From Branchiostoma floridae (taxonomy: Eukaryota > Chordata > Leptocardii > Amphioxiformes > Branchiostomatidae), in the NCBI RefSeq assembly GCF_000003815.2, contig NC_049982.1:11169361-11233360 (forward strand): a DNA stretch of 64,000 bases, in the 5' to 3' direction. Each line of letters opens with the position of its first letter. Position 1 is the stretch's first letter. The position numbers were made by a program, and so were the translations under genes. The notes beneath the pieces are model-generated. The model had not been told where the DNA came from. It made no database searches and saw nothing but the letters and a program-made list of their open reading frames with translations. Positions 44,039 to 55,600 of this stretch are shown here, one piece after another.

Positions 44039-47000
44039 ATCAGCGCTGACCTTGACCATGGACACTTAGATGCTTGTACATACGTGCTTAGTGGTTAGGG
44101 CGTGTCTGGCGATGAAGAATATCTCGTTATTTAAAGCCGTAGTGGGAAACAGCCGTGATAGTATATGTTGATGCGTGTCTGGTGCCGTCTACGCATGCGT
44201 AATTATTCAAAGATGACAGGATATGTACAACAATGCTTCTTAAGTTATGCACAATTGTCAGAAATATATTTCCTCGTTCACCTTCACCTTCTCAACATTA
44301 GTAAACAAATCAAATTGAAGAATCCAGATTTCAGTCAGATTAAAAACGAGTAAAGAGGTTTTTGAAAAACACTCTCCTGTGGAGATTCTCTTGTGAACTC
44401 AAAAATAGCCTTTTCTTACTGATACATGAACATGAAGCAAAATCTTACAGCTATACATTCAAGTTGAACTCCTGTAATCTAAATGTACCTAGGACTGAGG
44501 GAATTGAGGGGTCCAATAACGGAAACTGGCGAAATATATTTATATAAACGGTGAATTTCTTGCCTTTCATACTGAATCATCATGATAATTGCCATATGTT
44601 GCCACAAAAATACTTCAACATCTAAGATCAGATCGCGTTTGATCACTCATCGTCGGTTGGAGCAAAAGCGACGCCTTGTGATTTGTAAATGAGCTGCAAA
44701 TATTTCTTTCTTTTTCAATGTCAATTAGACGTATCAATGATTACTTGCCACTCAAACATTAATTGAAGGGAGGTGGACAGTAAATTCCTTTGAAACTTTT
44801 GTTCAAATATTCTACATTCAATCCTGAGAAATGTGTCAAAATTTTTTCACGTAGTAATTGAATTCACAAATGACTAAACAACCGTAACCTGTCATGAATT
44901 AGATTTTCAGTCTTATTACAGCAAATGTGTAGTTTGGTTACCATCCTCGCCAGTTTTCGCTACCATACCAGCACACGCTCTCACCAACGTTTTCAGACTC
45001 GTGTGGGGGCGAGCGTCCGCTAACGCCGATGGTGCCAACTAGCCAGCATCCATCTTTCCGTTCTTTGACGGAACTTTTCCACAGGGGACGAACAAAATAT
45101 TTCGTCTATTTCGTCCTCTGTGATGGACAAAAATCGTCAGGTTTTTTTAATATTAATATCAATTGAACCAAGCTAAGTCTACCAGCAAAATCTGCCCCTC
45201 AAAATAAAGGAAATAGCATTTCAGAGGGTCTATATTTCAAAGATTTCCCGGGGAGCATACCTTCGACAGGATTTCCATTCAAAATCCAGGTGACGGAACA
45301 AAATTCGGGCTGGCTAGAACAGGCTGGGAGGTGTATGGGGACGGGACAAAGAAACGTCATACCCGGTCTCGATGCCCTAGCTAGCCGTCCTCCTTTTTGA
45401 GAATATTATCTCAAGGATGTTGAGATGCGGGCACATGGTGATATATGATTCTCGAGGGACCCTTACACACGCAAGAGGTATTGTTCATGAAAGCTCACTT
45501 TATGTAGAACTGACAGATCACCTGAAGCGTGTGTACACAAAGAATCACCTGATACCCTATAAATAAATGATGAGAAATAATGGCACAATATCTACATTCT
45601 TTATACGGGAAAAAATGCTCTGTACACAGGAAAGGCGATGTTACGGTATCAAAATTTAGATACGGTTGTATTTTGCCTGTTCTTTCAACGAATCTTCGAA
45701 CATGTCTTACGCTTTCACAGCGTCACCAGGCGGTAAGTGTACATTACTGCAGGCCTAATGACTTCACGTAGGCAACATGTGTCGACAATTTGTCCTGCCC
45801 TTTGCGGCAACTCCACACAAGAGCAACGCCAATAAAACAAAACACTTCTAAAGGTTAAATCACCATCAAATATTCCTGTTTCCCCGGGGCGTGAGTGCAG
45901 TTAGTATTTGCTCTCGACTGTCTTATACCATATTGACATTTATTAAATGGAACGAAAATATCAGATACACTTCAGATATGAGAAAAATACGTCCCAGCAT
46001 GTTATGTTCCTCCTTGCTTGCCTGACCGCAAATGAGGTAGAAAATCTAGAGGGATTTAACATTTTCACATGAACAATTTGTAACCTGTGCATTCTAGATA
46101 CTAAATGACACGAAAGATGAAAGACCGGTTTCTGCTCAGCCAGCCGGAAAAATTGGACTTAAATTGGATCGCGTTTTACAACAGCGATGTTTCCACGTCC
46201 ACACAAGTTTACTTCCCTAACTGATATGAAGTTTGTTATCTATCACACGACTTTCTCAAGACTTTTCTTGTCCCTTTCAATTGGATAGAGACATAGGTAC
46301 CGCTGCATGTGCATGATGTGGCACACGAGAACAATAGAGGGGTGTGTAGAATTGGAGCATCCATTACACTTGCTTACAGACCACGTTTGTTTAATATAGC
46401 GTTGGCACAATACACACAGTCCAGTCTCGTGAGACGTAAGTTCAACACGCGATAATTCAACAACCAATTCACGATCGCGAGAGATCACGGTATCTTTTCT
46501 TTTTCCTGTCAGGTTGAATATACCAGTATGTTTATCATTCCATGGGTCACAAGACTTGTTACTTAAGCGCTGCCATTTTGTAGCCAGCAAAGCTTCAGCT
46601 GTCTCCATGTATATTCTGAAGTCGTTAAAGAAATACGAAGTCATCATAAATGATGTTGGTCGAACATGGCCATACTGTTTATAGAATCAATCTCTGGTGT
46701 TTATAAACACAAAGTGGTAAACATCTGTGTTGGCTCGACTAACAACAAACAATGGTAATGCATATGCATACGCAAGGCATGTTTTGCAAATCCTGGAACT
46801 GGGTGGCGATATTCCCGCCTTGTCCTAATATATTTGAAGCAAGGAGCTTTTAGCTTTTATCCTTGATTTGAAGCAACAAAAGATTTTCTATCAACAATTG
46901 GTTAGAACAGGCCAACAATTGGTTAGAACTTCAATGTCATATTCTATGACCCATTTGAGCATACATACATGAGTCAAAATACTTCATATTGAAACACAGA

Positions 47001-47693
47001 TTTATTTCTTACATAACACTCGTTCATACTGCAATTCATTTGAACTAAATAAAAATAACAATATTTGGTGATAATATTTCCACTCTCTTCCACCTCGAAA
47101 TACCTTATCTGGGTAATACGACGACCCGAACAAGTGATAGTTACTTACTAGACAATGTTTGTATTCACCGTAATTCAAGCTCCATTGAAAATGACCCACG
47201 CGCCCTGCACTAAACCAGACCACCAGTCCTCCTGTCATGGCTGTGCCCTGTCAAATTAACCCATGGCCTGGGTGCCACTTGTATGGGTAAGGTTACATCG
47301 ACTGATCTGCTAAAGACGCGTAACTTACGCATCAGTACATATGGAAACAATGCCCAAACTACTGATCTATCTAATGATACATAAAGAAGCTGCAGTATAA
47401 GCTACATAACTTTGGAATGCTTTGAAGCATACTAGCAGTGCGTAACTTTTAGTTATACATATATAAAGATATACCCTATAACGATATGTGCATTTTTAAG
47501 GAATGCTTCCTCCAGAATGTTGTCTTTGGATGGCAGCTACGCACTAGGTAGTAGTGTCTGCCTTAAAAAAGTGCTAAGAAAACTTGGCGAAAGAGAACTG
47601 ACACCTGTGCAACAGAAGTTTTCATCTCTTAAGTGTTTAAGTTTAGTGCTCTTCATATCCTTATTTGGTCTAAATGTTCCTAGTCACCACAGG
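44039..47693. other. Intergenic region, no supported gene
   Basis: One unit of the repeat found in the 50-51 kb array recurs at about 45170-45300 (CTAAGTCTACCAGCAAAATC, then GGAAATAGCATTTCAGAGGG). A 134-codon minus-strand frame at 46243-46647 has CVLC and CNGC pairs, but no recognisable domain. Confidence 0.45.
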
Positions 47694-49235
47694 TTAGAGC
47701 TCGTCGCGATTGTCGTGTTTGCTGTCGATCCTGTCGCAGAGACGACAGGCGGTCTCTGTCGGCTGCGGTACCTCCTCCATCCCCTCCCGCACCTGCGGCT
47801 GGTCCACCTGTCGGCTGGCGTACTCCCGGAATAGCCTCTCGTAGTAGCAGAAGATGCTGTTGGCCAGCAGGTTTTTCCTCGCGTATTCCCGGCCGTTTTC
47901 GGCGATCTGCCGAGCGTCGTCGTCGTTTCTCTTCGCCCATCGTATCTTCGGGACCAAGTCTGTGAGGTCCTTCCTGAAGGGAATATAATGCACGTACGGC
48001 TCCAGGTCGCTGTAGAAGTGTTCGTAGTACACAGACTCGTGCTTGAACACAGCGCTGTCCCCGGCCAGCAGGTACGGGAGGCGGTACGCGGCGACCGTGC
48101 CGTCAATGTTCAGCTGGTACTTATACTTAAAGAAGTCGAAGAAGGAGATATGCTGCACCTTCGGCCCGTACTTGGCTTCCTCGTCGCGAAAGAAGAAGAA
48201 GTTGGTGAGGGCGGCGTCGATGAGGTCGGGATACTTGCGGCCGAGGTCCACCAGGTTGAGCCTCTCCCTGCGGCTGTCCCTGCCGCGCCACAGCGCCTGC
48301 TCCGTCTTGTTCACCCACCTGGGGCCGGTGTTCCCCTGTACGGACAGCATGTCCAGACTCACCCTCCCCATGGTCTCCAGGGTGGACTCCGTCAGGTCGT
48401 AGGTGGGCATGACGATATCCCGTGTTTCCTCGGACCCGCACCACGACAAAATCGGCAGCGGCCCGTCTTTAACCTGTCTCTTCTCCAGCGGCCAGTCCCC
48501 GAGGTTCACGAAAAACTCAATGTCCGGGATCCGCACTTTCCGAGTTATGGAGTGCAACGTGGCGTCCATAAACATCTTAAACCCGGTGTGTTGTCCGTGA
48601 CACTTCCGGTGGATTTTGTTGTCCTTGACCGTGTAGTGACAGAGACTGTGGTGGGTGCCGAACCGGTCCACAGCTTCCTTGGAGACCCGGTTTAGATTAA
48701 TTTTGGGGAATATTTCTAGATCACGTTCGATCTGGGGAAAGGCCGAGGGGCACTGCATGTCGGCTTCCCACTTCTGGTGGTCCTGTTGGGGACAGTAGCA
48801 GTTCTCGTGGTACACGCGACCGGGCAGGAGGTAGGGAGAGTCCGCCACCGGTTCGTCCCCGCTGAACACCTCTATCTTCAGACCGTCATAACTATCGAAC
48901 ATTTTGTACCGTACGAGAAAAGTGCCGTCCTGTCGATCCAGTTTCTGCACCCACACACGGGCCCTGCCGCCGCCGGTAGGTGAGATGCTGACCCTGAACG
49001 CCTTGTCCCCGGGAGAGTAGGTGAAGTTCTCGCCATTAGTATCTGTAGCCTGGATGTAAAACCATCGCGCCGGGACCACGAAATTTGACTCAAGGCCGGG
49101 CCCCCATACGGTGCTCTTGCCGGGGCACACGACTCTCTCCCGCTCGTATCCCGTCACAGGGTCCCGTAAGGGGAGAACGCCCAGCACGATGCTTGCCAGC
49201 ACGAGCGAGATGATCTCCGATCGTGAAAATCCCAT
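47694..49235 (-). CDS. POGLUT2: POGLUT2/3-like protein O-glucosyltransferase (KDELC family), intronless
   Basis: One open frame of 513 residues has a signal peptide (LVLASIVLGVLPL), an immunoglobulin-like filamin repeat at about 30-150 (TYSPGDKAFRVSISPTGG, DGTFLVRYKMFDSYDGLKIE) and a GT90/CAP10 glycosyltransferase domain at about 190-490. Key stretches are EFFVNLGDWPLE, ALWRGRDSRRERLNLVDL, HISFFDFFKYKYQLNIDGTV and AAYRLPYLLAGDS. It ends NRDEL, a KDEL-type ER retention signal. Vertebrate POGLUT2/3 transfer glucose from UDP-glucose to EGF repeats of Notch and fibrillin in the ER, and the length (about 500) fits. Whether this is the POGLUT2 or POGLUT3 orthologue, or pro-orthologue, is open. Vertebrate genes have many introns and this has none. 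Confidence 0.93.
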   Translation of the reverse strand: MGFSRSEIISLVLASIVLGVLPLRDPVTGYERERVVCPGKSTVWGPGLESNFVVPARWFYIQATDTNGENFTYSPGDKAFRVSISPTGGGRARVWVQKLDRQDGTFLVRYKMFDSYDGLKIEVFSGDEPVADSPYLLPGRVYHENCYCPQQDHQKWEADMQCPSAFPQIERDLEIFPKINLNRVSKEAVDRFGTHHSLCHYTVKDNKIHRKCHGQHTGFKMFMDATLHSITRKVRIPDIEFFVNLGDWPLEKRQVKDGPLPILSWCGSEETRDIVMPTYDLTESTLETMGRVSLDMLSVQGNTGPRWVNKTEQALWRGRDSRRERLNLVDLGRKYPDLIDAALTNFFFFRDEEAKYGPKVQHISFFDFFKYKYQLNIDGTVAAYRLPYLLAGDSAVFKHESVYYEHFYSDLEPYVHYIPFRKDLTDLVPKIRWAKRNDDDARQIAENGREYARKNLLANSIFCYYERLFREYASRQVDQPQVREGMEEVPQPTETACRLCDRIDSKHDNRDEL

Positions 49236-49636
49236 GGTTTACAGTGGTATTCTGGCCGATTTGGGCCCTCCTGAACTGCAAACGATCAACCCCAGACTCA
49301 GACTGAAGTTTCTGGTTTCTTTCTTCCTGCTGTATCTAACCCCTGACCCCAGACAATACCAATTATCCAATAGGGGTCCTAACCCTGATAAACAATCAAA
49401 CAAAACAATACTCAGCTACAACAGAAAACTTTGTAAATATCAATTATGCAGTTACAGTGTATAATTTTGTGTGAAAAATCTCAAACTCGAGATAAACTTT
49501 CTATGTAGAAAAATGTGTTTTCTACAACTCAATTCTATATGAACTCGCCTGACTTCCCCAGAGTTCTTTGCTGCAAGGCGGCACGTTGCGGATTTTTCCA
49601 TATTTTCACGTGAGGAGGGGCCAAAATCTGCCTAAG
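49236..49636. promoter_or_regulatory. Shared divergent promoter region of the POGLUT2-like gene and EIF3M
   Basis: The two start codons are 401 bp apart and face away from each other. TCACGTGA, a USF/MYC-type E-box palindrome, lies at 49607-49614, only about 23 bp before the EIF3M ATG. Transcription starts cannot be placed by eye. Confidence 0.5.
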
Positions 49637-52600
49637 ATGAGCTGCTGTCCCGCCTTCATAGACCTCCCAGAGGAGGAACAGGTCTGTACTCATGATTTTC
49701 ATAGTTATCTAGTCGCTACCTGTGCGGAAGTAAGTGTCCATACCCGTGGATCTGCTGCCCCCCTCCCCACTTTTTTTTATCTCCACATGTGTGCAGCATG
49801 GTACAGTATTTTGACATATGGAGACAAATAAATTCCACATGAACCACTTCAGAATATTTGGTCGGCACCTGTCAGGTTACTCAACTGCTACAAATGCGGA
49901 AATATTGTCCTCAAGCCGGGAGAAGAATTAAATTTGAAGCCATATATGTGCCAAAATGCTTGTCTTCTTTTTCTTCTTCCTGAGTTCCTCTTCATAAAAG
50001 TAGTTAATGTCTGAGAAGTCGCCTATCCCTAACCTTAAAATCCTGACCATAAGCCTAACAATATAGGTTAGATGAAAATAGTAATAGTGGTTTGAAGGCA
50101 GTTATATAAGATCTCTTAGTGGTAAAATGTTCTGATATTGTGATAAACCTGAAAATTAAGGTATCTGTATCTATATAGCCGGTATAACCGCCCTTCGGCG
50201 TAAGAGGGCCTGCATGCTCTTTTCCGTAAGGCGTAGGCAGGCCTTTTAATTTCCCGTAATTTGTAGGGAAGCTATTTTATTTCACGTAATTCGTAGTGAG
50301 GATGGAAAATTTACCGTAAAGCGTAGGCAGTGTATTTCACGTAAAGCGTAATGGAGCCTAAAATTTCACGTAAAGCGTAATCTAGCCTAAAAATCACCCG
50401 TAAATCGTAGCCTGGTCTCCCAAATTTCGTAAGTCGAAGGGTAGTCTACCAGTAAATTTAGCCCCTCAAAACACGGGAAATTGTGTTTCAGAGGATCAAG
50501 ATTTCAAAATTTCGCCGGACCTCCCTTGCTACACATTTCACATTCGGTCATCGACATGGCAAAAATATGTATCGAGGGCCTAGCCCTCACCTTTTTTGTC
50601 GTTAATACGAATGGTATTGTAGTTAGCTAGCATAGTCTGGCAGCAAAATTTGCCTATGAAAATGCAGGAAATATCATTTTAGAGGTTCAAGATTTCAAAA
50701 TTTCTATGGTCCTCCCGTTGCGCCGCCTTGTTCCTTTGGCGCTCTAAATGCTGAAAATATGTTGGGGATGTGTCAAACTCAAAGACCTGGTTTGCTAATA
50801 CAAATGTCATTGAAGTAAGCTTAGTCTGTCAGCAAAATTTGTCCATAAAAATGCAGGAAATATCATTTTAGAGGGTCAAGATTTCAAAATTCCCTGCGCC
50901 GCCTCGCGCCTTCGGTGCTCGAGATGCTGAAAATATGTTGGGGGATATGACGTGTCAACCTCAAACACCATTTTTGCTGATAGAAATGTCAATAAATTTA
51001 GCTTTATATGATACCCATCAAATCAAAATTTTGTCTTAGAAAAACTCAGGACGTGGCATTTTAGGGGGTCAGCCCGGTCAGGATTTCAAAATTTTCCCGG
51101 ACTTTCATTGCAACGCCTCACCCCTTCGGCGCTTGACATGGCAAAAATAAGTTGTGTTGCGTCACCCTCAAAAGCTTACACTGAACCCCTGGGAATCTTT
51201 ACTCAGATATGCCATTTAACTTAGCTTTGTCTGCCAGCGAAAATTTACCCTCAAAATGCAGGAAATAGTGTTTCAGAGAGTCAAAAAAGACTCAAAATTT
51301 TAAATCTTCCCAGCGGAGCATGCCCCGCCTCTGTCGAGTGTTGCTAGCCTTCTAGAATTTAGCGTTACTCGTTGCCAGCCTTTCTGAATTCAGCGTAAAA
51401 CGTTGCCGGCCTTCGTGAATTTAACGTAAAGCGTTGTCGACCGTCCCGAATTTAGCGTAAAGCGTTGTCAGGACCCCCCATGCAGACCCTGGCGTAACAC
51501 ACCAGCTTCGCAGGCATGCGGTGCGGCAGCAGCTGGTTATATTACACTGAACGATCCGTCACACCTAACTTCTGCACATCTATCTGCAAGCGTTCTTTAA
51601 AACTATCCAGAGAAGAGGCCCCTACTGTGCTTGGTGATAACAAGTTCCACTCTACGATAGTTCTGGGAAACTACGAATTTTTGAACACAGCAATCCTAGC
51701 TTGGTAACTCTGGTACTTGAAGTCATGGCTGTTTCTTGTTCTTTTTTGAGCTGGTATTAGATACTTATCAGTCGGTACGTCCACCAGCCTATTGGTCATT
51801 TTGTACATCATGCAAAGTCTGGACATTTTCCTTCTGTCATCAAGCGATGTCCACTGTAGATCTGTTTTCATTTTGGTAACACTAGCATCCCTGTTGTAGT
51901 TGTTTGTACAGAATCTGGCAGCTTGGTTCTGTACCCTTTCAAGTTTATCTTTGTCTTTCTTTGTATATGGATCCCATACTGTTGTAGCATATTCAAGGTT
52001 AGGTCTTACCAGTGACATGTATGCAAGTGATTTTACCCTGTCTTTTTATAAGTCATCCCGAAATATCAAGTCACCATATATGTAATGCATGTATATGATG
52101 GGGAGATTCGTGCCTCAAAGACCGTGTCTGTTGGCACTTAATGGTGCTTTTTTGTATACATGTTCAAGTATATGGAGTAGAGTGATTAAGAGTGTAGATT
52201 TGTCTGACTGCTTTGTGTTTCTAACATCACTATTATTGTGTTATACCCTGAGTATAAACTGCTTCTGGTGAACCCCACAGATAATAGAACTCAGGAAGTA
52301 CCTGAAGACGACAGGTGCTGAGATCTCGGAGGAGAACTCGGGAGGGGAATGGATCACGGACCTGATGCAGGTCATCGATGCCACAGAAACGTGCTGGAAG
52401 TCAGCTGATGAAGCACGTGAGTTTGACAAGTACTCATCTTTATACTCATCTAAGCTGTAGATAGGTAGTAGCCTCCAAATGTGATATAGTTTTATCTGCT
52501 CAATGGGCAGCTGCAGGGGTGACAGTCTCTGTCTGCCATCCTGCAGCAAGATGATGGCGTGTATGCATCAGTAAACCCTAAAACTTATATAATATAAAAG

Positions 52601-55600
52601 TTAAAGTGATGAGAAACTTAACAATGAAATTACTTCTCTTATAGCCCTTCATTTCATGGCAACTTAGTCTTACTGGTCATTGCAGAAGACTTTTCAAAAC
52701 ATTTAAGTTGCCAGTCAACAAAATGTGTTACAAAAACCTTACTTTGAACAAAATCTGACTTTTTCCCCCCAGAGGTGGAGGGTTTCTTCACCAGTGTCCT
52801 GTCACTGGTCTTTATCGTCCCCACTGCCAAGATTGACGAGGTTGTCCTGTCCTTGTGTGAGAAGGTGGTGAAGGGAGGAGACAAGATGAAGGAGCTCAGG
52901 CTTAGAATGTAAGAGTGCTTTTATTTTCTCCTTAAGGAATCGCTGGTGCTCATATAGAAATAAAGAAGTTGGTCAAACTTCCCATCCATTGGTAACTTAG
53001 TTTGTGATAAACTGAATTCGGCATTAGCTTGATTTGATCAAATCTGTAGATATCACCAAAAAATTTTACAGCTATATTAGTAGCAGATCAAAAATGGCTT
53101 TTTTTGGAAAATTTTAATCAAATTTTATGAATGCCTGTATCTATCGTTCAAAGTTAGATTGATACTAGCTCTAGGTCTTACGGACTCTTACCCATCTTTG
53201 TTGGGAAGTCTGGTTATTAGCAACTTGTTGTTATATTTAAATTAAAAGTTTTGATATTTGTGATCATTTTTGTCCTAAGTTTGAAGTTTACCTGTGTTTC
53301 TTTTTCCAGCTTGAACAACTTGTACAACGGTGTTGATGAGAGGTCCCCTGTCAGGTACAATGTGTACTGCGCCATGGTCAAACTCGCAGGACAGACCAAC
53401 AGTGTGGACTGTATCAACACCAACCTGGAGGAGGTACAGAAACAATGCCACTTGTTTGTTTTCTTCCCTTCAGCATGGAGTTGTAGAATAATTGTAAAAA
53501 ATATGAATTTGATGACTAACACTTGATGGAAATCTATTTTCATAAGCTTAAAACGATGAGCGAGACAGAAAAAGATTGAAAGCTGGAGATAGCTCTGTCT
53601 GACCCCTCAACATGAAAACTGGTTGAAGTTTGTTACCTAACATTGCCCTAAATAAAGCCATGTGCAGAAGTGTTGAGTTTGTGTGTACACTGTGCTGCCT
53701 GCAGGTTCAGAAGTGGATGAAGCTGTGGAACCTGGACACAGAGAAGAGGGTGAACCTGCTCAGGCGACTGCTGGAGGCTTTCCTGGAGTGTAAACAAAGG
53801 TCTGCAACACAGATGGATTTTCTGTCAAGTTATCAGAATAAAAACATCTTTCATGATAAAATGTGTTGGTGTAAAATTTTTTGACCCTCGCGAAGTTTGT
53901 TAATATGTTAGTGTTTAATGTGATTTTAATGTGATCAAAAAGTTGATAACGGTGTAAATGCTAAATTTAAATTTATTCTGCTAAGGGAGCCATGGATTTT
54001 AAATATTCAAACATACACAGTGTCTACAAGTTGTTATGGGGAAACTGCTTCCATCTATAGAAATAAGACTGCCTTTGTTCAAGTGTAAACAATGAGAGTT
54101 CATGCTGTTGTTATTGTACATGTTCCCAGTGAAACTGCCAGTAAGGCCATGGTGGAGCTGTTGAGAAGTTACACAGAGGACAACGCCTCTCAGGCCAGGG
54201 ACGATGCACACAGGTGGGTCTTTAGGGCACTGTACAGGAACAAGGTTCGTTAGTGGCAGACCACACTTGTTAAGCATGTAATCTTATTCAACGACACAAA
54301 TTGATTTGAAATTATGAGATCAGTGATACCCAAATGGACTAGTGTCAATGTTGTGCCACACTAACGAAGAACATCTAACATTTATCACTAAAATATACAA
54401 GTTATCAGTGCGTAGTAAGCACCATGGAATACCTGTATAGGTCCTTAAAGGTACAAGGCAGTAACAATGGAACACCTGTGATATTTATGATATTCCCACT
54501 GTACAGGTGTATAGTACATCACCTGGCCCAGAAGGACATGTACCTGGTGGACCACCTGCTGGTTCTCAAACCCATCAAGTTTCTGGAGGGAGAACTCATC
54601 CATGATGTAAGTGCTATAGTCAGAATACCATACTAAAAGTTAAATATTCAGGAGATGTTTATAGCAGTGTGCTATGAAATGATTGAAGTGAAGAGAATGC
54701 AAAAGATTTCCGAAGAAATTCTTTATACCAGGTGTGCCTTTAATTTCTTTTATTGAATGGCCCATGACTAAGCTTATCAATGAAAGAATTCTTGTTAACA
54801 GGAACATTGAGGATGAATCTAATAGGTTTAATGTAGTTTCAAAATCTAGATTCTTTAGAAGTATGTTTTAATGATGGTTCCATATTAACTGTGTGTCCAT
54901 CACAGCTGCTGACCATATTTGTAAGAGGGAGTCTTCACAACTACATGGAGTTCTGCAAGTCCAACCCAGACTATATTGAAAAGCTTGGTAAGAAGTATAC
55001 ACAAGTCTGTGTATTGTTGCCCTGGGGTGATTTGTTGTGTATCTGTTGTAATGTATCAACACTGCACAGATATGAAATTTGTGGGTTTTGTACATCCTGG
55101 GAAGGCTGTCATCATATATTACAGGATATACAGGTACATTGCACATGTTGTCAAGTATAGCTATACCACACAATTGAATTTCTTACATTTCTAAAACTCT
55201 GAAAGTACAGAGCTTCACCGAGTGGCTAGTCTTGGGCTCCGTACCAGTACTGAAACCATGAAAATTGATTTGGTACATGTCCAAAATACAGGATAATGAA
55301 GTAGACGTACATTACTGATATAAATCAACATCAAGTATATGCTTATTTTGTGACTAAAGATGCGTAAGTCCTACCACAAAGATGAAAATTTAGCACTGGA
55401 AAAGATGCCAAGCTGAAACTTAAAATCAGAGCTATCTTTGAAACTAAAATGTTTTAGTTTTCATCTCCCAACTTCATGGTCTCATGCGACACCAAACGTA
55501 ACTGAAGTGACACCTACAGGCAGCATAACTAATGAAGAACAGATCTTTCAGCCGGGGAGTTTTTTTCAGGTACAGATACAGATACAGATCTGGACATGTA

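Noticed and set aside
46243-46647. 134-codon minus-strand frame with CVLC and CNGC pairs
   Set aside because: No domain I recognise, no signal for splicing or promoter, and ordinary AT-rich composition. It could be a small gene, but I cannot support it.
47694-49235. The intronless glycosyltransferase as a processed pseudogene
   Set aside because: The frame is fully intact from signal peptide to RDEL with all conserved blocks, so it looks functional.
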